The notes: generated from the sequence alone by a model not told the origin. 64,000 nt of DNA from Candidatus Ribeiella danica (GCA_016717335.1 JADKFS010000002.1:124001-188000); one strand, 5' to 3'. Shown: positions 34,659 through 43,298, counted from the first letter of the stretch. A program made the numbers and translations.

Positions 34659-35404
34659 TCCGCGCGCTCGACCATATGGTCATTCTGGTGAATGATCTCA
34701 CCCTCGCCAGCGCCCACTATACCAGGCTGGGCTTTACTGTCACGCCCGGCGGCAAGCACGCCGACGGCGCGACCCACAACGCGCTGGTCGTATTTCCCGA
34801 TACCACCTACCTCGAGCTGCTCGCGTTCCTGCGGCCGACACCCGAGCATCGCTGGTGGCACCACGCCGCACATGGCGAGGGGCTGATCGACTTCGCGCTG
34901 CTGCCGGGCGCGATCGAGCAGGATGTCGCGGACGCGCGCGACCGTGGGCTGGCGCTGGCCGGGCCGATCGCCGGGGGCCGGCTGCGCCCGGATGGCCAGC
35001 GCGTCTCCTGGCAGAGCGCGCTGCCCGACACGCCCGACCTGCCGTTTCTCTGCGGCGATGTGACGCCGCGCACGCTGCGGGTTCCGGAAGGCCCGGCCCG
35101 ACGGCACGCTAACGGAGCCACCGGCATCGCCGCCGTCGTCGTGGCGGTGGCCGACCTCGCGGCCAGCGTGGCGCGCTACCGCGCGCTGCTCGGCGGCGAC
35201 GCGTCCGGGCCGACGTTCGAGCTTGGCGGCGCGACGATCACGCTGGCCGACGCGTCGACCAAGGCGGCGCGCACGCGGCTGGAGCGGCGCGGGGAGGGCC
35301 TGCTCGCGCTCACGCTGCGGGCTGGCCCGGCATCTGGCGCCGGGCGGCTCGACCCCTCCCGCACCCACGGCGCGCCGATCGACCTCGACGTTTCCCTCCC
35401 CTGA
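34655..35404 (+). CDS. Glyoxalase-like (VOC superfamily, PF13468-type) protein
   Basis: 249 residues. LDHMVILVNDLTLASAHYTRLGF is the first beta-alpha-beta module with a candidate metal His; THNALVVFPDTTYLELLAF carries the second site (Glu). A second, less conserved module (about 150-225; VVVAVADLAASVARYRALLGG) completes the paired VOC fold. Substrate unknown. ATG overlaps the upstream TetR stop. Confidence 0.85.
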   Translation: MIRALDHMVILVNDLTLASAHYTRLGFTVTPGGKHADGATHNALVVFPDTTYLELLAFLRPTPEHRWWHHAAHGEGLIDFALLPGAIEQDVADARDRGLALAGPIAGGRLRPDGQRVSWQSALPDTPDLPFLCGDVTPRTLRVPEGPARRHANGATGIAAVVVAVADLAASVARYRALLGGDASGPTFELGGATITLADASTKAARTRLERRGEGLLALTLRAGPASGAGRLDPSRTHGAPIDLDVSLP

Positions 35405-35430
35405 GGCGCAACCGGCCTTAACCCTCCCAG

Positions 35431-35470
35431 CCCCCCGCTCCCGTCGCGACGGGAGCGGGGGGCTTCTTCT
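35431..35470 (+). terminator. Strong hairpin after the glyoxalase-like gene
   Basis: CCCCCCGCTCCCGTC / GACGGGAGCGGGGGG, a perfect 15-bp stem, followed by CTTCTTCT. Terminator-like, and one arm type of the composite palindrome family. Confidence 0.65.
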
Positions 35471-35519
35471 GGCATCCAAAGCGGCCGGGGCTTCGGCGAG
35501 CGAGCGACTTCGCAAGAAG

Positions 35520-35528
35520 TGGTAAAAT
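35520..35528 (+). promoter_or_regulatory. Extended -10 promoter for the DUF3048 gene
   Basis: TGG-TAAAAT, 46 bases before the ATG at 35574. No good -35. Confidence 0.4.
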
Positions 35529-35573
35529 GTGCCAGCCGATCCGCTCACAGCTCAATCAAGCAAAGGAGCCATG

Positions 35574-36725
35574 ATGCTCACCTCTACGTCCGCTCGCCTG
35601 CTCGTGCTCGTCCTGGCCGGCGCGCTCGGGCTGGCCGCGTGCGGCGGGCAGCCAAGCGCGCCCGCGCCTGCCGCGCCAACCAGCGCCGCGACCAGCGCGC
35701 CAGCCAACCCGACCGCCGCTCCCGCGCCGACTGCGGCTGCAACCGCCGCGCCGACCAGCGCCCCTGCCCCGACCAGCGCGCCGACGGCCGCCCCCGCGCC
35801 GACCTCGGCGACCCTGCCGGCGAGCGGCATGCCGGGCCTGGCGCGCGGCGCGCTGAGCCAGCGCCCCTACATTGTCATGATCGACAATCACCCGGACGCC
35901 TACCCGCAGACCGGGCTCGATCGCGCGGCGCTGGTGTTCGAGGCGCTGGCCGAGTTCGGCGTCACGCGATTCATGGCGGTCTTCGCGCCGGGGATCTCGC
36001 CCGACGCCCCGCAGATCGGCCCGGTGCGCAGCACCAGGCTGTACTTCGCGCAGTGGGCGATCGGCTTCCACGCGCTGTACGCCCACGCGGGCGGCTCGCC
36101 AGAGGGACTCGAGCTGGTCGAGAGCACCGACCAGCTGGTCAACCTGGACGCGCTGCACAACGACGGTGGCGGCTACTTCGCGCGCAGCAGCGATCGCGAC
36201 GCGCCGCACAACCTGTACACCAGCAGCGCCAGCCTGGCGCGCGCCGTGAAGGACCGCGGGGTGGCCGACTACCCGTACACCGACGTCGGCTTCCTGTTCA
36301 AGCCCGACGCGCCTGTGACCCAGCGCCCGGACGCGCAGCGGCTGAGCTACTTCTTCATCTACCGCGAGGACGACGCGGGCTGGACCTACGACCCACAGAC
36401 GAATGGCTACCTGCGCCTGCGCCGCGGCCAGCCGGCCCGCGACGCCGCCACCGGCGCGCAGCTGTGGACCAAGAACGTCGTCGTGATGGAGGTCAAGGAG
36501 GCGCCGATCCCGGGCGACCCGAAGGGCCGGATCGACCAGCTGGTGATCGGCTCGGGCAAGGCGCGCGTCTTTGTGGACGGCGTCGAGCGGGAGGTGAGCT
36601 GGCGCAAGGATGCTCCCGAGGCGCCGCTCGGCTTCTTCGACGCGGGCGGCAGCGAGGTCGAACTCAACGCCGGCCCGCTCTGGATCGTGGCGCTGCCCGC
36701 GCTAGAGAACCTGACGGTGAAATAG
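35574..36725 (+). CDS. DUF3048 lipoprotein (YerB-like)
   Basis: 383 residues. Lipoprotein signal ending in LGLAACGG (Cys23), then a 50-residue Ala/Pro/Thr low-complexity linker. The DUF3048 domain follows (about 85-215: RPYIVMIDNHPDAYPQTGLDRAALVFEALAEFGVTRFMAVF and GPVRSTRLYFAQWA, both typical; conserved Asp and Arg) with its C-terminal companion domain (GRIDQLVIGSGKARVFVDG). Extracytoplasmic, function unknown. AAAGGAG supports the second of two adjacent ATGs. Confidence 0.9.
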   Translation: MLTSTSARLLVLVLAGALGLAACGGQPSAPAPAAPTSAATSAPANPTAAPAPTAAATAAPTSAPAPTSAPTAAPAPTSATLPASGMPGLARGALSQRPYIVMIDNHPDAYPQTGLDRAALVFEALAEFGVTRFMAVFAPGISPDAPQIGPVRSTRLYFAQWAIGFHALYAHAGGSPEGLELVESTDQLVNLDALHNDGGGYFARSSDRDAPHNLYTSSASLARAVKDRGVADYPYTDVGFLFKPDAPVTQRPDAQRLSYFFIYREDDAGWTYDPQTNGYLRLRRGQPARDAATGAQLWTKNVVVMEVKEAPIPGDPKGRIDQLVIGSGKARVFVDGVEREVSWRKDAPEAPLGFFDAGGSEVELNAGPLWIVALPALENLTVK

Positions 36726-36741
36726 CGGAGGTTATTGTTCC

Positions 36742-36829
36742 GGCATCAGGGTCGGCTCGCTACGCGAGCCGACCCTGATGCCAAGAATCGAACCCCCGCC
36801 CCTGGCAGGGGCGGGGGCAGGGGGTGGGG
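36742..36829. repeat. Composite palindromic element (core plus right arm)
   Basis: Core 36742-36782 (GGCATCAGGGTCGGCTCGC and complement) and arm CCCCCGCCCCTGGCAGGGGCGGGGG followed by CAGGGGGTGGGG. It lies between the convergent DUF3048 and recR genes. The right arm matches the one at 43215-43251 almost exactly. Confidence 0.8.
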
Positions 36830-36852
36830 CGATACAGTGCCTCGCACCACTA

Positions 36853-37470
36853 TTATAGCTCGCGCCGCCCGTCGAGCGCCGAGCCGAGCGTGGATGGGTC
36901 GGCCCACTCGAGGTCGCCGCCGGTCGGCAGGCCGCGCGCGAGCCGGGTGACCTTGACCCCCAGCGGCGCCAGGGCCCGGTGGATGTGAAACGAGGTGGCC
37001 TCGCCCTCAAGGTTGGGGTTGGTCGCCAGCACCACCTCCTCGATCGGCTCGCTGCGCACCCGGTCGATCAGCTCGTCGAAGCGGATATCCTCGCGGTTCA
37101 TGCCCTCGAGCGGCGCGATCCGGCCGTGCAGCACGTGGTAGACGCCGCGCCAGGCGCCGGTGCGCTCGATCGCCAGCACGTCCAGCGGCTCCTCGACCAC
37201 GCAGATGCGGCCCTGGTCGCGCGACGAGCTGCTGCAGATCATGCACGGGTCGCTCACGGTGATGTTGAAGCAGCGCGAGCAGAAGCGCACGTTATCCTTG
37301 AGGTTCGCCAGCGCCTCGGCCAACGCGTGGGCCTGCTCGTCGGGCGCGCGCAGCAGGAAGAAGACCAGCCGCGAGGCGGTCTTGGGGCCGATGCCGGGCA
37401 GCCGGCCGAACTCCTCCATCAGCCGCGCGACCGGCTCGATCAGGATCTGGTTTTCGAATCCATGACTCAT
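36853..37470 (-). CDS. recR: Recombination mediator RecR
   Basis: 205 residues. Helix-hairpin-helix PGIGPKTASRLVFFLL, the C4 zinc finger CSRCFNITVSDPCMIC, and a Toprim domain with ICVVEEPLDVLAIE and EVVLATNPNLEGEATS. Works with RecF/RecO to load RecA on single-stranded DNA gaps. Last gene of the dnaX-ybaB-recR operon. The spacer to ybaB is a heptamer array. Confidence 0.96.
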   Translation of the reverse strand: MSHGFENQILIEPVARLMEEFGRLPGIGPKTASRLVFFLLRAPDEQAHALAEALANLKDNVRFCSRCFNITVSDPCMICSSSSRDQGRICVVEEPLDVLAIERTGAWRGVYHVLHGRIAPLEGMNREDIRFDELIDRVRSEPIEEVVLATNPNLEGEATSFHIHRALAPLGVKVTRLARGLPTGGDLEWADPSTLGSALDGRREL

Positions 37471-37540
37471 AAAGTTTTGAGTTTTAAGTTTTGAGTTTTG
37501 AGTAAGGGTTGCGCCAACTCATAGCTCAGCACTCAAAACT
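37466..37540. repeat. Two-armed heptamer array (TGAGTTT type)
   Basis: AAAGTTT, TGAGTTT, TAAGTTT, TGAGTTT, TGAGTAA, then a loop and the opposing CTCAGCACTCAAAACT. It overlaps the recR start codon region and resembles the purH-hisIE spacer. Confidence 0.8.
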
Positions 37541-37542
37541 GG

Positions 37543-37848
37543 TCAGAACATCCCCGGCATCTTCATGCCCTGGGTCAGCGGCCCCATCCGCTTCTCTGCC
37601 AGCTCCTGGGCCTTCTTGCTGGCGTCGGCGACCGCGGCGACGATCAGGTCCTGCAGGGTCTCGATATCCTCGGGGTCGACCACTTCGGGCGCCAGCTTGA
37701 TCGACTGGATCTCGCGGTGGCCGTTCACGACGACGCTGACATAGCTTCCGGCGGTCCCCTCGACCATCTCGCTCCCCAACTCCTCCTGGATCTTCGCCAT
37801 CTGTTTCTGCATCTGCTGGGCCATCTGCTGAAGCTGGCGTGGGTTCAT
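37543..37848 (-). CDS. ybaB: YbaB/EbfC nucleoid-associated protein
   Basis: 101 residues: MNPRQLQQMAQQMQKQMAKI followed by VEGTAGSYVSVVVNGHREIQSI and the ASKKAQELAEKRMGPLT helix. A small homodimeric DNA-binding protein encoded between dnaX and recR in most bacteria. AAGGAG six to seven bases before the ATG. It begins 10 bp after the dnaX stop. Confidence 0.95.
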   Translation of the reverse strand: MNPRQLQQMAQQMQKQMAKIQEELGSEMVEGTAGSYVSVVVNGHREIQSIKLAPEVVDPEDIETLQDLIVAAVADASKKAQELAEKRMGPLTQGMKMPGMF

Positions 37849-37858
37849 ACCCTTCTCC

Positions 37859-39673
37859 TTACTCTTGCTCGACGTCGATGATGTCGGCGTCGAAAATGTT
37901 GATCGCGGCCTTGACATGCGGATCTTTGCGGCTGTTGCGAATCTGCTCGCGCCGCATATTCGGGTTCTCGCGGCGCTGCGCCTCGGCCACGGCGCTGAAT
38001 CGGTAGTTCGCGCCCATGTATTTGCTGAGCATCGTTTCGATCAGCCGGCGCGGGTTGGGCTGCTCGATCTTCTTGACCTGCCAGTCGTTCTGAACCTCGA
38101 AGACGATCTCGTTGTCTTTCACGTCGATCGGCTTGACCCCGCCGCTGCTGGTGAGCAGCACGTAGAGCGTGCGGTCGCGCGCGCGGATGCCCTGCAGCAC
38201 CTCTTCCCATACGCTCTCGACCTGCTCCAGCACCGCCACGGCGGCGTTATCCGCGGCGATCTCGCCACTGTCGGCCACGATCGCCGTCGTCTCGATGCTC
38301 TGTTGCGGCGTGGGCTCGGGCGGTGGCGCTTCAGCAGGCGGCGGCTCGGCCGGCGGCAGCTCTTGAGGCTGCTCCGGTGCTGCGGGCGGTGGCGCTTCAG
38401 CAGGCGGTGGCCCGGCCAGCGACTCGGAGATGCGCGGCGGGCTGGCCGGCGCAGTTTGCGCTGGCGCTGGCGTCGGGCGGCTCGGCGTGGGCGCCGGCGC
38501 GCTGACGACAGGCGGCTGGCTCGCCACGGTGGGCCGCGGCGCCGGCCGCGCGGGAGCAGACGCCGCTGCGCGGGCGGGGGCGGCAACCGCTGGCGCGGCA
38601 ATCGCCTCGACGATCGCCAGCTCGAGCGGCAGCTGGCCGTAGGCGCTGGTGCGCAGCTGGTGGTCCAGCCCGCTGAACAGCTTGACCCAGCCAAGCAGCG
38701 CGCCAAGATCGGCGCCGGCGGCTTGGCGCTCCAAGGCGGCCAGGTCGTCCTCGGTCATGTCGAGCAGGCCCGAGTCGCCGCTGGCCTTGAGCAGCATCAG
38801 CGCGCGCAGCCGCTCGACCACATCGCGCGCGAACTGGCGCAGGTCGGCGCCTTGCTCGGCCACCGCGTTGAGCGTGCGCAGCGCGCCCGACAGGTCGCCG
38901 CCGACCAGCGCGTCCGCCAGCGCGCTGACCTCCTGGGCCTCGGTCGCGCCGAGCAGCCCGCGCACCTGATCGAGCCTGATCGCATCGCCGCCGTAGGCCA
39001 TCAGCTGGTCGAGCACGCTCAGCGCGTCGCGCATGCTGCCGGTCGCGGCGCGGGCGATCGCCTCGGGCACGCCCGGCTCCAGGCGGATCTGCTCCTCGGC
39101 GGCGACCCGCTGCAGGTGCGCAGCGGTGGCCGCGACGGTGTGGCGGCTGAAGGTGAAGCGCTGGCAGCGCGAGAGAATCGTGGCCGGGACCTTGTGGATC
39201 TCCGTCGTCGCCAGGATGAACAGCGCGTGGCCGGGCGGCTCCTCAAGCGTCTTCAGCAGCGCGTTGAACGCCGCCGTCGACAGCATATGCGTCTCGTCGA
39301 TGATATAGACCTTGTAGGTGCCGCTGGTGGGCCGGAACTGGACCCGCTCGATGATCTCGCGCGCGTCCTCGACGCTGGTGTGCGAGGCGGCGTCCATCTC
39401 GATCACGTCGACCGCGCGGCCGTCCGCGATCGCGCGGCACGAGTCGCACTCGCCGCACGGGCGCAGCTGCTGCTCGGCGGTGCAGTTGACCGCCTTGGCC
39501 AGCAGGCGCGCCACCGTCGTCTTGCCGACGCCGCGCGGCCCAGTGAAAAGGTAGGCGTGCGCGATCCGGCCCTCCGCGAGCGCGTTGCGCAGCGTCTGGA
39601 CAATATGTTCCTGGCCGATCAGTTCGTCGAAGGTCTGCGAACGATAGCGGCGGTAAAGTGCCTGTGACGCCAT
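37859..39673 (-). CDS. dnaX: DNA polymerase III subunit gamma/tau
   Basis: 604 residues. Clamp-loader AAA+ domain: YRRYRSQTFDELIGQEHIV, Walker A GPRGVGKTTVARLLA, zinc module with CGECDSCRAI, Walker B VYIIDETHML, sensor LATTEIHKVPATILSRCQ. Domain III (about 225-350) is followed by a Pro/Ala-rich linker (about 370-470) and a tau-type C-terminal region. I start at the ATG 39673 because a promoter -10 overlaps the alternative ATG 11 codons upstream. First gene of the operon. Confidence 0.95.
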   Translation of the reverse strand: MASQALYRRYRSQTFDELIGQEHIVQTLRNALAEGRIAHAYLFTGPRGVGKTTVARLLAKAVNCTAEQQLRPCGECDSCRAIADGRAVDVIEMDAASHTSVEDAREIIERVQFRPTSGTYKVYIIDETHMLSTAAFNALLKTLEEPPGHALFILATTEIHKVPATILSRCQRFTFSRHTVAATAAHLQRVAAEEQIRLEPGVPEAIARAATGSMRDALSVLDQLMAYGGDAIRLDQVRGLLGATEAQEVSALADALVGGDLSGALRTLNAVAEQGADLRQFARDVVERLRALMLLKASGDSGLLDMTEDDLAALERQAAGADLGALLGWVKLFSGLDHQLRTSAYGQLPLELAIVEAIAAPAVAAPARAAASAPARPAPRPTVASQPPVVSAPAPTPSRPTPAPAQTAPASPPRISESLAGPPPAEAPPPAAPEQPQELPPAEPPPAEAPPPEPTPQQSIETTAIVADSGEIAADNAAVAVLEQVESVWEEVLQGIRARDRTLYVLLTSSGGVKPIDVKDNEIVFEVQNDWQVKKIEQPNPRRLIETMLSKYMGANYRFSAVAEAQRRENPNMRREQIRNSRKDPHVKAAINIFDADIIDVEQE

Positions 39674-39704
39674 TCCTGGTCTCTCTGATGCGATTGCAGG
39701 CGTC

Positions 39705-39733
39705 ATTATACCCTACCGGGGGGGGCATCGCAA
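39705..39733 (-). promoter_or_regulatory. Promoter of the dnaX-ybaB-recR operon
   Basis: On the minus strand: TTGCGA, 17-bp spacer, TATAAT (39710-39705). The start of transcription would fall about 25 bases before the dnaX ATG. Confidence 0.7.
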
Positions 39734-39816
39734 GCACAGATTTGCGACCCGCCGGGCCACGCCGCGGCTCGTCAGCCCAGGCTCAATGCTTTTCAAATAC
39801 GGTCGAGCAGCATGCT

Positions 39817-39890
39817 TGCCACAAAGCCACGAAGACTCAAAGGGCGGCAGCATTACCGTCATACCTTCGAGTCGTTGAACCTTTGTGGCT
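39817..39890. repeat. Two-armed GCCACAAAG-type palindromic repeat
   Basis: GCCACAAAGCCACGAAG and ACTCAAAG face CTTCGAGTCG and CCTTTGTGGCT. It lies between dnaX and the isoprenoid synthase-like gene; nothing else is seen in that 235-bp space. Confidence 0.55.
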
Positions 39891-39908
39891 ATTTGGAAGG
39901 TATCGCGG

Positions 39909-40601
39909 CTAGGCCAGCTTCAGCTCGTTCCGAAAGTATGAGTCGAGCCGCAGCTCGGTCACGTCCACCAGTCGGCCCAGGAAGGGATCGTTCAGCCTGG
40001 CCAGGATCGAGCGGGACTGCGCGATCATCGCTTTGCTGCGGTCATAGGTGTCGCGCACGCGCTGCCGGTCGGCCCGCAGCCGCCGCGCCAGCTTCTTGGG
40101 GCTGCGTGCGGCGCTGCGCAGGTCGGCGCCCAGGGTCACGTAGGAAAAGTGCCCGGCCGCGAGGTCGCCCTCCAGGTCCTGCCAGTCGTCGATGATCTGG
40201 ATCGCGGCGCCGAACAGCAGAAACACCTCCCAGTAGTCGTCGATCAGCGCGGCTTTGCCGAGGCGCTCCAGGCTCAGCATGTAGGGTGACACGGCGTTGG
40301 CGCCCTTGATGCCGCAGTCCTGCGGGCTCTCGATCCGGTACGGGCTGGCCTTGCCGCGCAGCGATTTCTCCTTGATCTCCGCCCCCAGGTAGATCGAGCG
40401 CATCTTGTGCAGAATGTCGAGGTTCACCCTGGAGACGCCGAAGATGCGCAGGGCGGGGGGGCCGGGCGGGGGGGCGGCCCCCCGCCGGGGGGGCCGGGGG
40501 GGGGGGGGGGGGGGCCGGGGGGGGGGGGGGGGGGGGGGGCCCCCGCGGCGGGCGCGCAGCAGGGCCGGGGCGAATCGCTCGAAGGTGGTGCTCTGTGCCA
40601 T
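39909..40601 (-). pseudogene. Class I isoprenoid synthase-like gene interrupted by a poly-G/C run
   Basis: The minus-strand frame begins MAQSTTFERFAPALLRAR, crosses a poly-C tract (about 30 meaningless Pro/Gly codons) and resumes with FGVSRVNLDILHKMRSIYLG through IQIIDDWQDLEGDLAAGHFSYVTLG to the end. The Asp-rich DDWQD-type motif and helical pattern fit polyprenyl synthetase-like or squalene/phytoene synthase-like enzymes; the first Asp motif and perhaps 80-100 residues should lie where the tract is. The frame is open throughout only because pure C codes proline. I expect an intact gene in the real genome. Confidence 0.65.
40451..40545 (+). other. Poly-G run, probable artefact
   Basis: G runs of up to about 25 bases with short interruptions, inside the isoprenoid synthase-like gene. 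Third instance of the pattern. Confidence 0.75.
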
Positions 40602-40689
40602 GATCGTTCTCCTCTACGAAGAAGGTGCGTGGCGGCGCGGCGAGCGCGCCTTGATTCTACTAGCAATCGTATGGGCGTTCAATTGGAAG

Positions 40690-41095
40690 CCCCTCTGTCG
40701 GGGGCTGTGCGCCCCCGCACCCCGCGGTGCAGACACGTATTGTGGGGGGCTACGCGCCCCCCGTGCCCCTGCGGGTGGGGGTGGGCCGCCACCCCCACCA
40801 CCCCCCGGCCGGGGGCTTCGCCCCTGGACCCCAAAATGATGCCACCTCATCTGCAGCGCTTGGCGCGCATGCCCGGCTGAATCCACACGCGCCGAGATGG
40901 TGCCGAGCATGTGCCATGAGCATTGCGATTGAGACGGCATTCTTTGCCGGAGGGGGGCTGGGGGAACCGGCGCGGGTTCCCCAGGCGGGGGGCCGGGGCG
41001 CAGCGCCCCGGAAGAATAGACTCGCCGTCTGCAGGGCCAGGAAGAGGGGAGCCAGGGGCGCAGCGCCCCAGAAAAAGGAAACGCTGCCGGAACCG
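40690..41095. repeat. Large GC-rich intergenic element, copy A
   Basis: Shares with 57029-57365 the block GCGGGTGGGGGTGGGCCG...CCCCTGGACCCCAAAA (40771-40836 here). After it come a less conserved middle with GCTGAATCCA and the end TTGCCGGAGGGGGGC. The part beyond 40960 has GGGGCGCAGCGCCCC hairpins and is matched, inverted, at 19535-19690. With the promoter it fills the 618 bp before the 41220 gene; no gene is seen in it. Confidence 0.75.
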
Positions 41096-41140
41096 CTTAG
41101 GCGGGAGGCCGGAGCGGCGGGCGCGGCGCGGCGCAAACGC

Positions 41141-41169
41141 TTGCGCCGCGCCGCGCGCCGTGCTATACT
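41141..41169 (+). promoter_or_regulatory. Promoter upstream of the 41220 gene and Rieske gene
   Basis: TTGCGC, 17-bp spacer, TATACT preceded by TGC. Good spacing and extended -10. Confidence 0.6.
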
Positions 41170-41219
41170 GGCGCTCGTGATTTGTTTCACGACTGGCTTG
41201 GGGACTCCTGTTTCGAGCA

Positions 41220-41744
41220 ATGCGCATGCGATCGCTCTGGCCACTCCCACGATCTCCCCGGCGCGCCCGGCGGCTTGTGCTCAACGCCGCCACGGCGTCG
41301 CTCGCGCTGTCGCTTGGAGTTGTCGGCCCGCTCGCCTGCATCCTGCACTGCACGATCTTCTCGGCGCGCCTCTCCGCCAGCGCAGACCCCTCGCCGCTCG
41401 CGCGAATGATCTGCCTGCTGGTTGGCCGCGAGCGACAGGCAGCGCCGGACCACGCCATGCCGAAGTCCTCGATACAGCCGCCGCCCGCGCTCTACCAGCT
41501 GGCGCGGCCGCTCAACCAGCCCGCGCTGATCGTGCTGGTGCTGGCGATCGCGCTGCTGCTTGCCGTGCGCCGCTGCGCCCCGCAGATGATGATCGCGCCC
41601 CCAACCCCTCCGCCGCGCTCCGCCCTCTATAGCAGTGGGCAGTCGGCAGGAGCCAGTCGGCAGTACGACGGATGGCATCACAAAGGCATCTCGTTCTTGC
41701 GCCGTGGCTCAATGCTTTTGCTCACAGCTATAGATGCTTTCTGA
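41220..41744 (+). CDS. Hypothetical protein with two hydrophobic segments
   Basis: Up to 174 residues, not recognised. Basic N-terminus (PRSPRRARRLVLNA), one hydrophobic segment (about 25-45; LALSLGVVGPLACILHCTIF) and a clear membrane helix (PALIVLVLAIALLLAV, about 100-117). The last 40 residues are encoded by a CAGTCGG heptamer array (41633-41667) and following DNA, so the true end may differ or the C-terminus may be recently acquired. A good promoter precedes it and the Rieske gene follows, which favours a real gene. Confidence 0.45.
   Translation: MRMRSLWPLPRSPRRARRLVLNAATASLALSLGVVGPLACILHCTIFSARLSASADPSPLARMICLLVGRERQAAPDHAMPKSSIQPPPALYQLARPLNQPALIVLVLAIALLLAVRRCAPQMMIAPPTPPPRSALYSSGQSAGASRQYDGWHHKGISFLRRGSMLLLTAIDAF
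41633..41667. repeat. Heptamer array CAGTCGG type
   Basis: Five consecutive 7-bp units (CAGTGGG, CAGTCGG, CAGGAGC, CAGTCGG, CAGTACG) at the 3' end of the hypothetical gene. Confidence 0.75.
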
Positions 41745-41849
41745 CAAGCGGCATCTCGCGACCACGTACGTGGCCGCGAAGAGGCCAAAACGTGGCTGTG
41801 CACAAGAAGCATCGCGCAGCGCGCCTCGCGCTGCTGCGGAGGAAAAGGT

Positions 41850-42521
41850 ATGCAAGAGCGATTCAATGCGGGCCGGCGCGTGCTCGTGACCGGAGACGGC
41901 GCCCAGCCGCCCGCGCCACAGGCGGCGGCCCTGAAACGGCGTGAGTTTCTATCCTACGCGCTGGCCGCGTCCGGCGCGCTGTTCACCGTCGGCTCGCTGG
42001 TTGGCGTGGCGGCGCCCGACCCGACCAGCGACGCGCTGCTGGGCAAGCTGCTGCCGGCCAAGGTCAACCCCGACACCGGCGCGAAGGGCTACGCCGTGAG
42101 CGGCGGGTTCGCCTACCCGCGCATCCAGGCCGGCACCTTCGGCGGCAAATTCGCGCTCGACCAGAAGGCCAGCTCGTTCCAGCTCGACGATCCGCCGGTG
42201 CTGCTGGCGGATGGGAAGTTCTACGTGGTGAAGGTCGCGCCCGACTCGAGCATCCAGCCGGCGCCGAACGAGGACGGCGTCGTCAACGCGGCCAACCTGA
42301 CCGCGATCTACCAGGTCTGCACGCACCTCGGGTGCCTGGTGCCGTACATCGTCTCGGAGAAGCGCTTCATCTGTCCGTGCCACGGCTCGACCTTCGAGCG
42401 CAACAGCCAGTACGTGCGCGGGCCGGCGCCGCGCAACCTGGACCAGTTCCCTGTGACAGTGGTCAACGACACTGTGATCGTCAATACAGGCCAGCGCGTC
42501 GCCGGCCACGATCACGCGTAG
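41850..42521 (+). CDS. Rieske [2Fe-2S] protein, Tat-type N-terminus
   Basis: 223 residues. Tat-like signal LKRREFLSYALAASGALFTVGSL, then an extracytoplasmic domain with both cluster-binding loops: CTHLGC near residue 156 and CPCHGS about 20 residues later (Cys-His, Cys-His ligands and the disulfide Cys). Resembles the Rieske subunit of bc1/b6f-type quinol oxidising complexes, but no cytochrome b gene is adjacent. GGAGG lies before the ATG. A rhodanese gene follows. Confidence 0.9.
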   Translation: MQERFNAGRRVLVTGDGAQPPAPQAAALKRREFLSYALAASGALFTVGSLVGVAAPDPTSDALLGKLLPAKVNPDTGAKGYAVSGGFAYPRIQAGTFGGKFALDQKASSFQLDDPPVLLADGKFYVVKVAPDSSIQPAPNEDGVVNAANLTAIYQVCTHLGCLVPYIVSEKRFICPCHGSTFERNSQYVRGPAPRNLDQFPVTVVNDTVIVNTGQRVAGHDHA

Positions 42522-42543
42522 GGGTGGGCGTCCTCACCCCCTG

Positions 42544-42577
42544 CCCCCCTCTCCCGACGGGAGAGGGGGGCTTCTTT
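42544..42577 (+). terminator. Hairpin after the Rieske gene
   Basis: CCCCCCTCTCCCGACGGGAGAGGGGGG-type hairpin (12-bp stem, 3-base loop) followed by CTTCTTT; preceded by CCTCACCCCCTG. Terminator-like, and arm of the composite palindrome family. Confidence 0.6.
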
Positions 42578-42703
42578 GGGCAATTCGGCCGATTCTGTAA
42601 CCTGCGCGGCCGCGCCCGCATCTCATCTGCGTGTGCCCCGATCCGCCGCGAGGCAAGGGATCGCCGCTCAAGTAATCGATCGAGAGACAAGAGGAGGCCC
42701 TAC

Positions 42704-43051
42704 ATGTTTGGACTATTTGGCCGAAAGCCTGATTCGTCGGACGTCACGCCCGAGGACGTCCAGCGTCGGCAGGCCGCCGGCGAGCAGCTCTACATCCTGG
42801 ATGTACGCGAGCGCTCCGAGTACGTCGACGGGCATATCGCGGGCAGCACGCTCATCCCGCTCGGAGAGCTGGCCAATCGCGCCGCGAGCCTGCCGAAGGA
42901 CCGGCCGATCGTCGCGGTGTGTCACTCGGGCGGCCGCAGCAGCACGGCGCTGTCTGTGCTCAAGCGCGCCGGCTTCACCAACGCCCTCAACATGAAGGGC
43001 GGCATGATCGCCTGGACTCGCAGCGGCCTGCCGATCAAGCGCGGCAAATAA
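42704..43051 (+). CDS. Rhodanese-like sulfurtransferase domain protein
   Basis: 115 residues, a single rhodanese domain: LYILDVRERSEYVDGHIAGS, IPLGELANRAASLPKDR and the active-site loop VAVCHSGGRSS with the catalytic Cys. Carries persulfide sulfur or acts in redox sensing. GAGGAGG precedes the ATG; starts after the Rieske gene in the same direction. Confidence 0.93.
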   Translation: MFGLFGRKPDSSDVTPEDVQRRQAAGEQLYILDVRERSEYVDGHIAGSTLIPLGELANRAASLPKDRPIVAVCHSGGRSSTALSVLKRAGFTNALNMKGGMIAWTRSGLPIKRGK

Positions 43052-43070
43052 AGCGGCGCTGAGCTGGCGA

Positions 43071-43252
43071 CCCTCACCCCTGCCCCTCTCTCCCAGGTAT
43101 GGGAGAGGGGGGTATGCATGTTGCAGCAGGCTGCTCCCTGAAGGGGCAAGCAAGAATTCTTGGCAGGTGCCGGGGTTTCGGCTTCGCCGAAACCCCGGCA
43201 CCTGCCAAATTTTACCCCCGCCCCTGGCAGGGGCGGGGGCAGGGGGTGGGGT
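43071..43252. repeat. Composite palindromic element, complete copy
   Basis: CCCTCACCCC and hairpin CCCTCTCTCCC...GGGAGAGGGG on the left, perfect core 43160-43208 (stem TTGGCAGGTGCCGGGGTTTC, TTC centre), right arm CCCCCGCCCCTGGCAGGGGCGGGGG with CAGGGGGTGGGG. It fills most of the 326 bp between the rhodanese and regulator genes. Confidence 0.85.
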
Positions 43253-43298
43253 GACAAAACCGTAGCGATCTATTCACCCCATGGGTTGACCCCTACGC

